Assembly: GCF_025144725.1 (NCBI RefSeq)
Contig: NZ_JALXKS010000019.1
Span: 1-48,897 of the forward strand
Direction: 5' to 3'
DNA length: 48,897 bases
From: Brevibacterium sp. p3-SID960
GTDB taxonomy: Bacteria > Actinomycetota > Actinomycetes > Actinomycetales > Brevibacteriaceae
Position 1 is the stretch's first letter; the number at the start of each line of letters is the position of its first letter. Under the pieces are notes generated by a model. It did no database searches. It was not told the DNA's origin and worked only from the letters and a program-made list of their open reading frames with translations. The position numbers were made by a program, and so were the translations under genes. Shown here piece by piece: positions 36,268-42,827 of the stretch.

Positions 36268-37410
36268 ATGTCATTCCCGCAGAACCGACACCAGAACCCC
36301 AGCCAGCCGAACCCCCAGCCGTCCTACCAGTCGGCAGGCTCCCAGCAGCCAGGCCAGCCCGGCAGCCAGCAGGTGCGCTCGAACCCGGAGACCGCCTTCC
36401 GGCCCGAGCGCGTGACCTCCGGTACCCGCACCGGGATCCGCGCCGTCATCGCGATCGTCGCAGCTCTGGCCGTGCTGCTGCCGCTGTCATTCGGCGGAAC
36501 GATGTTCGCCCAGGCCCTGCAGACCCGTCACTACGAGACAAGCGAATCGTTCACCCCAGGTGCCGACGGCCTGCTCGTCGACGTGCCCACCGGCGTCGTC
36601 GACATCAGCACCACCACAGCCACCGCGGCACAGGTGAACCTGGAGTACAACGGCACCAAGCACCAGCCCGACCTCACAATCGAAGAAGACGCCGACGGCC
36701 GCACCGTCATCTCCGTTTCCCGAGTGGCCGGACGCACCTTCGGACCTGCCGGCGACCTGTGTGTCGACGTGCAGGTGCCTGAGGAGATGGCGGAGAAGAT
36801 ACAGCTTGAAGCCCGTTCACAGGTCTCGGCGGTCTACATCGCCGGGCAGTTCGACCAGGTGCGCGCTTTCAGCGATCTCGGTGCGATCGACACGGAGGGG
36901 CTCACCACCCGCGAGCTGACGATCGAGACGAAGACCGGAGCCGTCGAGCTCAGCGGCCGCCACGAGATCGTCAACGTCACCGCCGATCTCGGCACCATCA
37001 ACGGCGAAGCCCTCACCGTCACCGACCAGCTCACCGCCCTCACCGATGCCGGCGCCATCGACATCGGGCTCAGCACGGAGGCGGTGCCGGCCAGCGGCAT
37101 CGATCTGGCTACCAGCTTCGGGTCAGTCGATCTGCGAGTGCCGCGCCTGTCCGACGTCCCTGGTGCTGATGCCGACGGCTACCTGGTCAACACCGCAGGC
37201 AACGGCACGGCCGATGTCAACATCGACACCATCCGCGACGGCCACGGCAAGACCGTCGTGCCGATCAGCATCCGCAGCACCAGCGGTGCCATCGCAGTCG
37301 ACTACGTCAGTGGGAACACCTCCGGTGAGCTCAGCGACCAGGACGCCGACGACCAGGATCCAGACGACACAGACGGTGACGATCCGGACGCCACCGGCAA
37401 CGGTTCCTGA
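36268..37410 (+). CDS. DUF4097-type beta-repeat membrane protein
   Basis: A 380-residue protein with a Gln/Pro-rich cytoplasmic N-terminus (1-58), one membrane helix (about 59-82) and an extracytoplasmic region of repeating beta-strand units (VDVPTGVVDISTT, SDLGAIDTEGL, TKTGAVELSG, ADLGTINGEAL, TDAGAIDIGL). This is the DUF4097/adhesin-like beta-helix pattern. The C-terminus is an Asp-rich tail. Related proteins sit beside LiaRS/PspC-like envelope-stress systems, so it may be a sensor or effector of the preceding two-component system. AGGAGG lies nine bases before ATG 36268. Confidence 0.75.
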   Translation: MSFPQNRHQNPSQPNPQPSYQSAGSQQPGQPGSQQVRSNPETAFRPERVTSGTRTGIRAVIAIVAALAVLLPLSFGGTMFAQALQTRHYETSESFTPGADGLLVDVPTGVVDISTTTATAAQVNLEYNGTKHQPDLTIEEDADGRTVISVSRVAGRTFGPAGDLCVDVQVPEEMAEKIQLEARSQVSAVYIAGQFDQVRAFSDLGAIDTEGLTTRELTIETKTGAVELSGRHEIVNVTADLGTINGEALTVTDQLTALTDAGAIDIGLSTEAVPASGIDLATSFGSVDLRVPRLSDVPGADADGYLVNTAGNGTADVNIDTIRDGHGKTVVPISIRSTSGAIAVDYVSGNTSGELSDQDADDQDPDDTDGDDPDATGNGS

Positions 37411-37463
37411 CCGGCAGCACCCCTGTCCGTCACCGCTTGAGACGCGGCCGTGCAGACAACAGC

Positions 37464-37510
37464 GGCGGCGCCTGCAGAAGCCAGTAAGATGACTTCAGAC
37501 AGGCGCCGCC
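37464..37510. promoter_or_regulatory. Long GC-rich dyad before the CsoR-family gene
   Basis: GGCGGCGCCTG (37464-37474) and its exact complement (37500-37510) flank a GAAG/CTTC pair. Between them is TAAGAT (37485-37490), a possible -10 box. It may be the terminator of the DUF4097 gene, a leader hairpin or an operator that brackets the promoter. No CsoR-type TACCCC site is visible here. Confidence 0.5.
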
Positions 37511-37532
37511 GTGGCGTTGGGAGGAGGACACG

Positions 37533-37790
37533 ATGCAGGTCAACACTGAGACGCTCAAGCCGGCGATCAACCGGCTCAAGCGGGCCAACGGTCAGCTCGC
37601 GGCCGTCATCCGGATGGTCGAAGAGGGCAGCGAATGCCAGGACGTCATCAACCAGCTGGCCGCTGTCTCCTCAGCCGTCGACCGCGCCGGATTCGCGATC
37701 ATCGCCGACACGCTCCACCACTGCATCGCTGAAGGCGGAGCCGATGTCGACGTGCGCGAACTGGAGAAGATGTTCCTCTCCCTGGCCTGA
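37533..37790 (+). CDS. CsoR/CstR-family (DUF156) transcriptional repressor
   Basis: An 85-residue all-helical repressor. The family's first Cys is Cys35 (EGSECQDV), and the second is Cys64 (ADTLHHCIAEG), at the correct 29-residue spacing. The histidine that copper-sensing CsoR has four residues before the second Cys is Thr60 here, so the Cu(I) site C-H-C is incomplete. Persulfide-sensing CstR also lacks this His and keeps both Cys. I therefore infer sulfur/persulfide rather than copper sensing; His62 or His63 could still substitute. Start ATG 37533 with GGAGGAGG. It faces the Cys-rich protein gene, whose promoter carries a CsoR-like site. Confidence 0.88.
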   Translation: MQVNTETLKPAINRLKRANGQLAAVIRMVEEGSECQDVINQLAAVSSAVDRAGFAIIADTLHHCIAEGGADVDVRELEKMFLSLA

Positions 37791-37802
37791 ATACGGTCGC
37801 GC

Positions 37803-38000
37803 TCAGCTCCTGCGGCTACTGAAGAGGCGGGCGAAGAATCCGCCGCCGCTCTTGGCGCTCGCGGCCTCCTTCTCAGCCTGGGTGTGCTTGCCGTTGCACC
37901 ACTGCCCGGACGGCACCTGGGCCTTGACCTGGGAGATGTGCTGGCCGCAGCCGGCCCACGTCGTCTTCTCGCACACTTTGCAGCGCACTGGTCGGCACAT
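37803..38000 (-). CDS. Small conserved Cys-rich protein
   Basis: A 65-residue protein: MCRPVRCKVCEKTTWAGCGQ, then HISQVKAQVPSGQWCNGKH, then a Lys/Ala-rich tail ending FFARLFSSRR. Cys2, Cys7, Cys10, Cys18 and Cys34 with two His look like a zinc-ribbon or metal-binding cluster. Similar short proteins of unknown function occur in many actinobacteria. The gene is well formed (AAGGAGG six bases before ATG 38000) and convergent with the CsoR/CstR-like gene. It may be that repressor's main local target. Confidence 0.82.
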   Translation of the reverse strand: MCRPVRCKVCEKTTWAGCGQHISQVKAQVPSGQWCNGKHTQAEKEAASAKSGGGFFARLFSSRRS

Positions 38001-38055
38001 GGTGTGCCTCCTTCCTGTGCTGCCGCTGAGGCAGCCTCGGGGTCTCGTACATGGA

Positions 38056-38086
38056 AAAATACCCTAGGGGGCATAAAACATGTCAA
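38056..38086 (-). promoter_or_regulatory. Promoter with CsoR-family-like operator
   Basis: On the minus strand TTGACA (38086-38081), a 19-bp spacer and TATTTT (38061-38056) precede the Cys-rich gene. The spacer contains ATGCCCCCTAGGGTAT (38074-38059), a near-palindrome of the TACCC/GGGTA type bound by CsoR-family repressors. Bound repressor would block the promoter. The long spacer also resembles MerR-type promoters, an alternative reading. Confidence 0.65.
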
Positions 38087-38182
38087 GCGGCGCATACCCG
38101 TTAGCCGGAAGCGTTCGATCACGTGGGTGTCGTCTAGACATGTGTGTCCAGTGCTGAGGGCTTGGACTGACGTGGATCTTCC

Positions 38183-38824
38183 CTAGGCGCGTGATTCGTC
38201 CCGGCGTGAACTTTTCAGCCGGCCGATTCCGGGCAAGAAGCGGCCCACGCGTGCCGCGTAGCGCGCGTAGATGTCTCCGTAGGTGCGGAGTAGATACGGT
38301 TCTTCGACGCGTCTGACCTGGAGCTCGACGGCGGCGAGCAGGACCAGCGGGGCGGCCGCGGACACCGGGGTGGGGGCCAGCAGCACCATTCCGGCGAGGG
38401 CGGCCAGCATCGCGGTGAAGACCGGGTTGCGGACGAAGGCGAAGGCTCCGCTGGTGACGAGTTCCGTGCGTTCGGTGGCGTCGACCCCGATCCGCCAGGA
38501 AGTACCCATGCCGGACTGGGCAGCCAGCACGCCGAGCAAGCCGGCGACGGTGACGACCAGCCCGACCCAATGTGTACCGGCGGGCAGCGCCCACGGCGGT
38601 GTGACGCCGGTCAAGGCGAAAAGCGGCCCGGCGGTGCCGAGCACCAGGGCTGCGGCGAAGAGGATCCCACCCCACCACTCGGCCGATCCGGGAGCCCCAG
38701 TCAGGCCCCGGAACCCGGAGGATCCGGTGCGCAGGCGATGCAGCCAGGTGCGCACACAGAAAGCGGTGATCGGCCCGGCCAGATAGAGGCCGAGAGCGAG
38801 GGCGGCGGCTGTGCTGGTGGTCAT
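38183..38824 (-). CDS. Isoprenylcysteine carboxyl methyltransferase-like membrane protein
   Basis: A 213-residue membrane protein with about five helices. The C-terminal signature of the ICMT/PEMT-like fold is visible: LVTSGAFAFVRNPVFTAMLAALAG (VRNP is the usual YxxVRHP-like box), then VEEPYLLRTYGDIYARYAARVGRFLPG (EExxLxxxYGxxYxxY). Such enzymes methylate small or prenylated thiols using SAM; the substrate is unknown. In many genomes they lie beside heavy-metal repressors and pumps, as here, divergent from the ArsR-CDF pair. ATG 38824 is chosen because upstream sequence is not hydrophobic or conserved. Confidence 0.78.
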   Translation of the reverse strand: MTTSTAAALALGLYLAGPITAFCVRTWLHRLRTGSSGFRGLTGAPGSAEWWGGILFAAALVLGTAGPLFALTGVTPPWALPAGTHWVGLVVTVAGLLGVLAAQSGMGTSWRIGVDATERTELVTSGAFAFVRNPVFTAMLAALAGMVLLAPTPVSAAAPLVLLAAVELQVRRVEEPYLLRTYGDIYARYAARVGRFLPGIGRLKSSRRDESRA

Positions 38825-38912
38825 ACTGGGCCTGTCTGGGAAAGTGGGCCGGCGCGAGAGGCAGGGGTCACGGTCGATACAAACCGCCCCTCGAAACATC
38901 GTCAGTTAATGC

Positions 38913-38936
38913 TATCATCGCTATATGGCGATTGAT
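38913..38936 (+). promoter_or_regulatory. ArsR operator overlapping -10 box and start codon
   Basis: TATCATCG-N8-CGATTGAT. TATCAT is a good -10 box six bases before the ATG at 38925, so the transcript is probably leaderless, and the dyad ATCATCG/CGATTGAT would place the repressor over both. The same 24-bp arrangement precedes the second ArsR gene (48774-48751). Confidence 0.7.
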
Positions 38937-39314
38937 GGTGTTGCTGAAACCGTTTGGTCCGAAGACCGCAGCGCTTATGCAGCGCTGTTCCATGCGCTGG
39001 CCGAGCCGACGCGCCTGGCGCTGCTGGAGCATTTGGCCAGCGGCGAGCACCGAGTGCGGGACCTGGTCCACCACATGCATCTGGCGCAGTCGACAGTCAG
39101 CAAGCATTTGGCCTGTCTGCGTGATTGCGGACTGGTCACCATGCGTGCTGAGGGCCGGTCCTCGTGGTTCTCGCTGGCCGATCCGGCCCGACTGGAGGAT
39201 CTGGTCGAGAGCGCGGATGAGCTGCTGAGGGCGTCCGGGGTGTCGCTTTCATTGCGTGACCACGACCATCACGAGTCGATCGTTGAGGAGGATGAGGGGT
39301 ATGGCGGAAACTGA
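38925..39314 (+). CDS. ArsR/SmtB-family metal-responsive repressor, CmtR-like
   Basis: A 129-residue winged-helix repressor. The recognition helix segment LAQSTVSKHLACLRDCGLV has Cys64 and Cys68, matching the Cys57/Cys61 pair with which CmtR binds cadmium or lead in the DNA-reading helix. The third CmtR ligand, a Cys in the C-terminal tail, is missing. Instead the tail has HDHH plus acidic residues (about 112-126), which might give a zinc- or nickel-like site. It probably autoregulates and controls the CDF pump, whose start lies 14 bp inside this gene. Confidence 0.9.
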   Translation: MAIDGVAETVWSEDRSAYAALFHALAEPTRLALLEHLASGEHRVRDLVHHMHLAQSTVSKHLACLRDCGLVTMRAEGRSSWFSLADPARLEDLVESADELLRASGVSLSLRDHDHHESIVEEDEGYGGN

Positions 39315-40248
39315 CCGGGGTGGGCACGTGCACAGTCATGTCCCGGAGCGGGCTGATCGGGGGACCCGTCGTCGGCTGTTGATCGCGTTCTGCATCATCG
39401 CCGTCATTGTGGTGGCGCAAGCGGTGGGCAGCGTGATCACCGGCAGCCTGGCTCTGCTGACGGATACCGCTCATGCGCTGGCTGATGCGGCCGGGCTGTT
39501 GGTGGCGGTCATCGCGGCGACGATGATGCTGCGTCCACCGAGCAGTGAGCGGACGTGGGGTTTCGCCCGGATCGAGGTCATCGCCGCGCTCGGGCAGGCT
39601 GTGCTGCTGCTCGTGGTCGGCACCTATGCCGCCGTCGAGGGTATACGCAGACTGTTCGAACCTGCCGAGGTGCCCGGCACGGAGCTGCTGGTGTTCGGTG
39701 TGATCGGCCTGGTCGCCAATATCGCCGCGATCGCTGTGCTGGCATCCAACCGCGAGGCGAACTTCAATATGCGTGCGGCGTTTCTCGAAGTGCTCAACGA
39801 TGCCCTGGGGTCGCTGGGCGTGATCATTGCGGCGATCGTGATCGAGACCACCGGGTTCCAGCGCGCCGACACCATCGCCGGGCTGTTCATCGCGGCTTTG
39901 ATCGTCCCCCGCGCGTTCCGGCTGCTGCGCGAGACGGTGCGGGTGCTGATGGAGTTCACGCCCAAGGGAGTCGATCTCGAAGAGGTCCGCGCCCACATCT
40001 TGGAGCTCGAGCACGTCCGCGATGTGCACGATCTGCACGCCTCGATGATCGGCACCGGCCTGCCGGTCATCTCCGCGCACGTCGTCGTTGACGACGACTG
40101 CTTCGAATCCGGTCACGCCCCGCAGATCCTGGAGGCGATCCTCGCCTGCGTCAAGGAACACTTCCCCGTCGCCTTCGACCACGCCACGATCCAAGTGGAA
40201 ACGGCTGCCCTGCGAGACCGGGAACTGCCCGCAGTCCAACACGCCTGA
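39301..40248 (+). CDS. Cation diffusion facilitator efflux transporter
   Basis: A 315-residue CDF pump (CzcD/ZitB-like) with six membrane helices and a cytosolic ferredoxin-like domain. The transport site DTAHALADAAG carries the D-x3-D/H residues of helix 2, and FLEVLNDALGS those of helix 5, where Glu replaces the usual His (a variant I believe is common in actinobacteria). The His-rich start HVHSHV is typical. It should export Zn, Cd or a similar ion in exchange for protons. It overlaps the ArsR gene by 14 bp and is followed by a strong terminator. Confidence 0.9.
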   Translation: MAETDRGGHVHSHVPERADRGTRRRLLIAFCIIAVIVVAQAVGSVITGSLALLTDTAHALADAAGLLVAVIAATMMLRPPSSERTWGFARIEVIAALGQAVLLLVVGTYAAVEGIRRLFEPAEVPGTELLVFGVIGLVANIAAIAVLASNREANFNMRAAFLEVLNDALGSLGVIIAAIVIETTGFQRADTIAGLFIAALIVPRAFRLLRETVRVLMEFTPKGVDLEEVRAHILELEHVRDVHDLHASMIGTGLPVISAHVVVDDDCFESGHAPQILEAILACVKEHFPVAFDHATIQVETAALRDRELPAVQHA

Positions 40249-40393
40249 CGAGCCCGGTGTTCGGCGCGCTTTCAGCCCGGCGAACACGACTGCCAGGTTC
40301 GACGCCGCCTGTCCGGGGTTAGGCCCGCAGCACAGCAGTGGCTCATGGTGAGGCGTCCTGTTGCCAGATGTGGTCAGGATCGCCCGGGGATGG

Positions 40394-40443
40394 GACCGGC
40401 CGCTGCGCCCTTGGGGGTTGGGGCAGCGGCCGGTCGGCTTTTT
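40394..40443 (+). terminator. Intrinsic terminator of the arsR-CDF operon
   Basis: The 13-bp stem GACCGGCCGCTGC/GCAGCGGCCGGTC has a 16-base G-rich loop and is followed by GGC and TTTTT (40439-40443). It is the clearest Rho-independent terminator in the window. It abuts the stop codon of the convergent minus-strand gene. Confidence 0.9.
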
Positions 40444-41324
40444 CAGTTGAAGGAGATGTGGACGTGATCCATGTGGTTGGCGGTGGCCGAGCCGCGGTCC
40501 TCCATGGGCCGTCCCTCCCAACCGGTGTAGGGGGCGTAGAGCTTCTGCTCGAAGATCACGTACTTCACTCCAAGCTCGGATGCGTGCTTGATCCCGAAGT
40601 CCGTGATCCGGTCTCCCGTCGAGCCGGAGATCATGATGTCGAGGGCCTGTCCGGTGTGGTGGTCAGATCCGGGATCGTTGCGCGGTCCGCCGAAGGTCTT
40701 CACCTCGGGGAACTCGGCGCAGACCGCCGGGTAGCCCTTCTTGGCGTTCGCGGTGAGCTGGGATTCGATTCCGCTGGACACCGAGCAGGGCTCGTCGGAG
40801 AGGCCCGAGGATTCGCGGCTGTCGGAGCGCGAGGACTTCGAACCTCGGTCCGAGGACCCTCCGTCGGAGGTCTCCGACGAGCCCTCCTTCGAAGACTCAG
40901 GGGCCGGCAGTGCGGCCTTCACCTCTGACTTCTGGTTGTACTTCGGGTCGTCCTCGAGGGACTTCCGGTACTCCTCGGCGGCCGCCTGCCGCTCCTTCTC
41001 AAGTTCTTCAGCATCCTGCGTGGGAACGTCTGGGGTGCCGGGCTCCGCGCTGGCGGTGGCCGCCTGGTCCTCGGCCTTGACGACGCCGGCGGTGTCTGCG
41101 GGTGCGAAGGCGAACGAGGAGGCCACGATCGCGGTCGTGGCGGCTGCCGGCAGTGCGATGGCGGCGACCACCGGGCGGCGCCTGGCTGATTCGAGTACCC
41201 CGGTGGCGGTACTCGGCTCCTGACCATGGCGGCCGGCGCGCTTGCGGCCGCCCGCGGCGACGTCCCGGATGAGGGAGCGCGCATGCGCGCTCCAGGACGG
41301 CTGCGGATCCGAGTGCTTAACCAT
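40443..41324 (-). CDS. Membrane-anchored protein with M15-like cell-wall domain
   Basis: A 293-residue protein with a basic cytoplasmic N-terminus (1-48), one membrane segment (about 49-72), a long Ser/Glu/Lys-rich linker (75-175) and a C-terminal domain with DHHTGQALDIMISG and NHMDHVHISF. These motifs mark the M15/VanY-like 'ARB_07466-type' domain found on actinobacterial cell-wall proteins. The His/Asp residues are those that bind zinc in D,D-peptidases. A role in peptidoglycan turnover is likely. A 17-bp inverted repeat lies in its promoter region. Confidence 0.75.
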   Translation of the reverse strand: MVKHSDPQPSWSAHARSLIRDVAAGGRKRAGRHGQEPSTATGVLESARRRPVVAAIALPAAATTAIVASSFAFAPADTAGVVKAEDQAATASAEPGTPDVPTQDAEELEKERQAAAEEYRKSLEDDPKYNQKSEVKAALPAPESSKEGSSETSDGGSSDRGSKSSRSDSRESSGLSDEPCSVSSGIESQLTANAKKGYPAVCAEFPEVKTFGGPRNDPGSDHHTGQALDIMISGSTGDRITDFGIKHASELGVKYVIFEQKLYAPYTGWEGRPMEDRGSATANHMDHVHISFN

Positions 41325-41347
41325 TACGACTAACCCTTAATGCAGAT

Positions 41348-41405
41348 GTGACCGTTTCGTTATCTGTGAGTGTACTGACGCACGAAGAGATGACAAAACG
41401 GTAAC
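41348..41405. promoter_or_regulatory. 17-bp inverted repeat upstream of the cell-wall gene
   Basis: GTGACCGTTTCGTTATC (41348-41364) and GATGACAAAACGGTAAC (41389-41405) match as inverted repeats at 14 of 17 positions, with 24 bases between. They lie 24-81 bases before ATG 41324. GTnAC elements recall MtrA-type sites of cell-division and wall genes, but the match is loose. Confidence 0.5.
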
Positions 41406-41475
41406 GACCCGGATAAGGGTGAGAAGTGTTACACGGTGTTGCGCTGGGGACAGCCCGCCCCCGCGGCGGGTTGTC

Positions 41476-42108
41476 TCAGAGGGGGGAGGTGAGAGCGGGG
41501 AAGAACCGGATGAAGACGGAGGCCGCGACGGCGAGGTAGGTGAGGGCGACGAGCGTTCCCGCCCAGTCCGCGGTGAAGCGGACCAGCCCGGCCGGTGCGG
41601 GGATGGCTCCGTGGACGAGATTGCGGATCGTCAGGAGGAGGACGAGCGGGATCATCGCGGCCCACACGATCATGCAGTACAGGCACAGCAGGTAGAGGTC
41701 GAACAGGGCCTGGGACCACAGCCAGATGACGAAGACGCTGCCGAGGCTGACCCCGATCTGCAGACCGATCCAGTACCAGCGCGCCAGCTGCGCCCCGGCC
41801 AGGAGGGCCATTCCGGTGGTGATCACGACGGCGAAGGCGACGATCCCGATGAGGGGATTGGGAAACCCGAACAGTTCGGATTGCCAGCTGCCCATGACCT
41901 TCCCGCAGGAGACCCACGGATTGATGTCGCAGCTGGTGACGTGGGCCGGGTTCTCGTACAGGGCCAGCCGTTCGGACACGAGGATCGCCGAGGCGACCCA
42001 GCCGATGACCCCGGTGGCCAGCAGCACGACGGCGAACGGGACGTGTCGGGCGAACACGGGCACAGCGAGCTCAGGCGATGGGCGGACGGCGGCGGGTGAT
42101 TCTGCCAT
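41476..42108 (-). CDS. Vitamin K epoxide reductase (VKOR) family protein
   Basis: A 210-residue membrane protein with five hydrophobic segments. The VKOR active-site pairs are present: CDINPWVSCGKVM (Cys of the shuttle pair) and CLYCM (CxxC redox centre). Bacterial VKOR reoxidises DsbA-like proteins and passes electrons to quinone, replacing DsbB in actinobacteria. It starts 4 bp after the DsbA-like gene, which is its natural partner. It is the last gene of the seven-gene operon. Confidence 0.92.
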   Translation of the reverse strand: MAESPAAVRPSPELAVPVFARHVPFAVVLLATGVIGWVASAILVSERLALYENPAHVTSCDINPWVSCGKVMGSWQSELFGFPNPLIGIVAFAVVITTGMALLAGAQLARWYWIGLQIGVSLGSVFVIWLWSQALFDLYLLCLYCMIVWAAMIPLVLLLTIRNLVHGAIPAPAGLVRFTADWAGTLVALTYLAVAASVFIRFFPALTSPL

Positions 42109-42112
42109 GTGA

Positions 42113-42805
42113 TCAGTCGGCTGCCGCAGCAGCCACCGCGGCTTCGAACTCTTCGAGGCTGTCGGGGGTGAGGAGCTGCCCGTCGAGGAAGAAGGTCGGT
42201 GTGCCGCTGACGTTCAGGGCGATGCCGTCGGCCTGATCGAGCTCGACTCGTTCCCGGGTGGCCGGGTCTGCGACTGCCTGGTCGTAGGCGTCCATGTCCA
42301 GGCCCAGGTCGTCGGCGAAGGAGCGGAAGACGGCGCTCTTGTCGTCGGCGGATTCGCCCCATTCGGGTTGGGTCTCGAACATCTGCTGGTACATCGGCTC
42401 GTAGGCGCCCTGCTGGGCGGCGGCCTCCACGGCCACGGCCGCGTTCATCGCGTTGCGGTGTCCGGGCAGCGGGAAGTAGCGGTGGACGAAGGTCACGGAG
42501 TCGGCGTACTCGACCCGCAGCTCCTCGACGAGGGGATAAGCTGCCCGGCAGCCCTCGCATTCGAAGTCGAGGAACTCCACCAGTACCGCCTTCTCGTTCG
42601 GCGCCTGCGACAGCACACGGCTGTTCTCGCGGACGAGCTGCCCGGTCTCTGCCGTCCCTGCCGGCGTGGCGGACTCGGCGGTCGTGTCGGGAGCGTTGCC
42701 GCGCACGATGACGACCACGACGATGGCGGCGATCACGGCGGCAGCCATCAGGATCCAGACAAGGGACTTGCTCTTCACGAGAACGCTTCGGTTGGCGGGG
42801 TTCAT
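42113..42805 (-). CDS. DsbA-family thiol-disulfide oxidoreductase
   Basis: A 230-residue membrane-anchored thioredoxin-fold protein. An N-terminal helix (about 15-35) precedes a DsbA/DsbG-like domain with the redox motif ECEGC in FLDFECEGCRAAYP and the cis-Pro segment VSGTPTFFLDG. It should form or isomerise disulfides in exported proteins, with the adjacent VKOR as its oxidant. ATG 42805 is chosen. It lies 22 bp after the CopD-CtaG gene. Pairing this with copper handling suggests that it protects or loads cysteine-containing copper proteins. Confidence 0.9.
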   Translation of the reverse strand: MNPANRSVLVKSKSLVWILMAAAVIAAIVVVVIVRGNAPDTTAESATPAGTAETGQLVRENSRVLSQAPNEKAVLVEFLDFECEGCRAAYPLVEELRVEYADSVTFVHRYFPLPGHRNAMNAAVAVEAAAQQGAYEPMYQQMFETQPEWGESADDKSAVFRSFADDLGLDMDAYDQAVADPATRERVELDQADGIALNVSGTPTFFLDGQLLTPDSLEEFEAAVAAAAAD

Positions 42806-42827
42806 GGATGATCCGTTTCCTATCCGG

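Noticed and set aside
41325..41475. c-di-AMP (ydaO-type) riboswitch before a cell-wall gene
   Set aside because: I could not find the conserved GGGTGAAT-type core or the paired purine-rich segments; only a simple inverted repeat is present.
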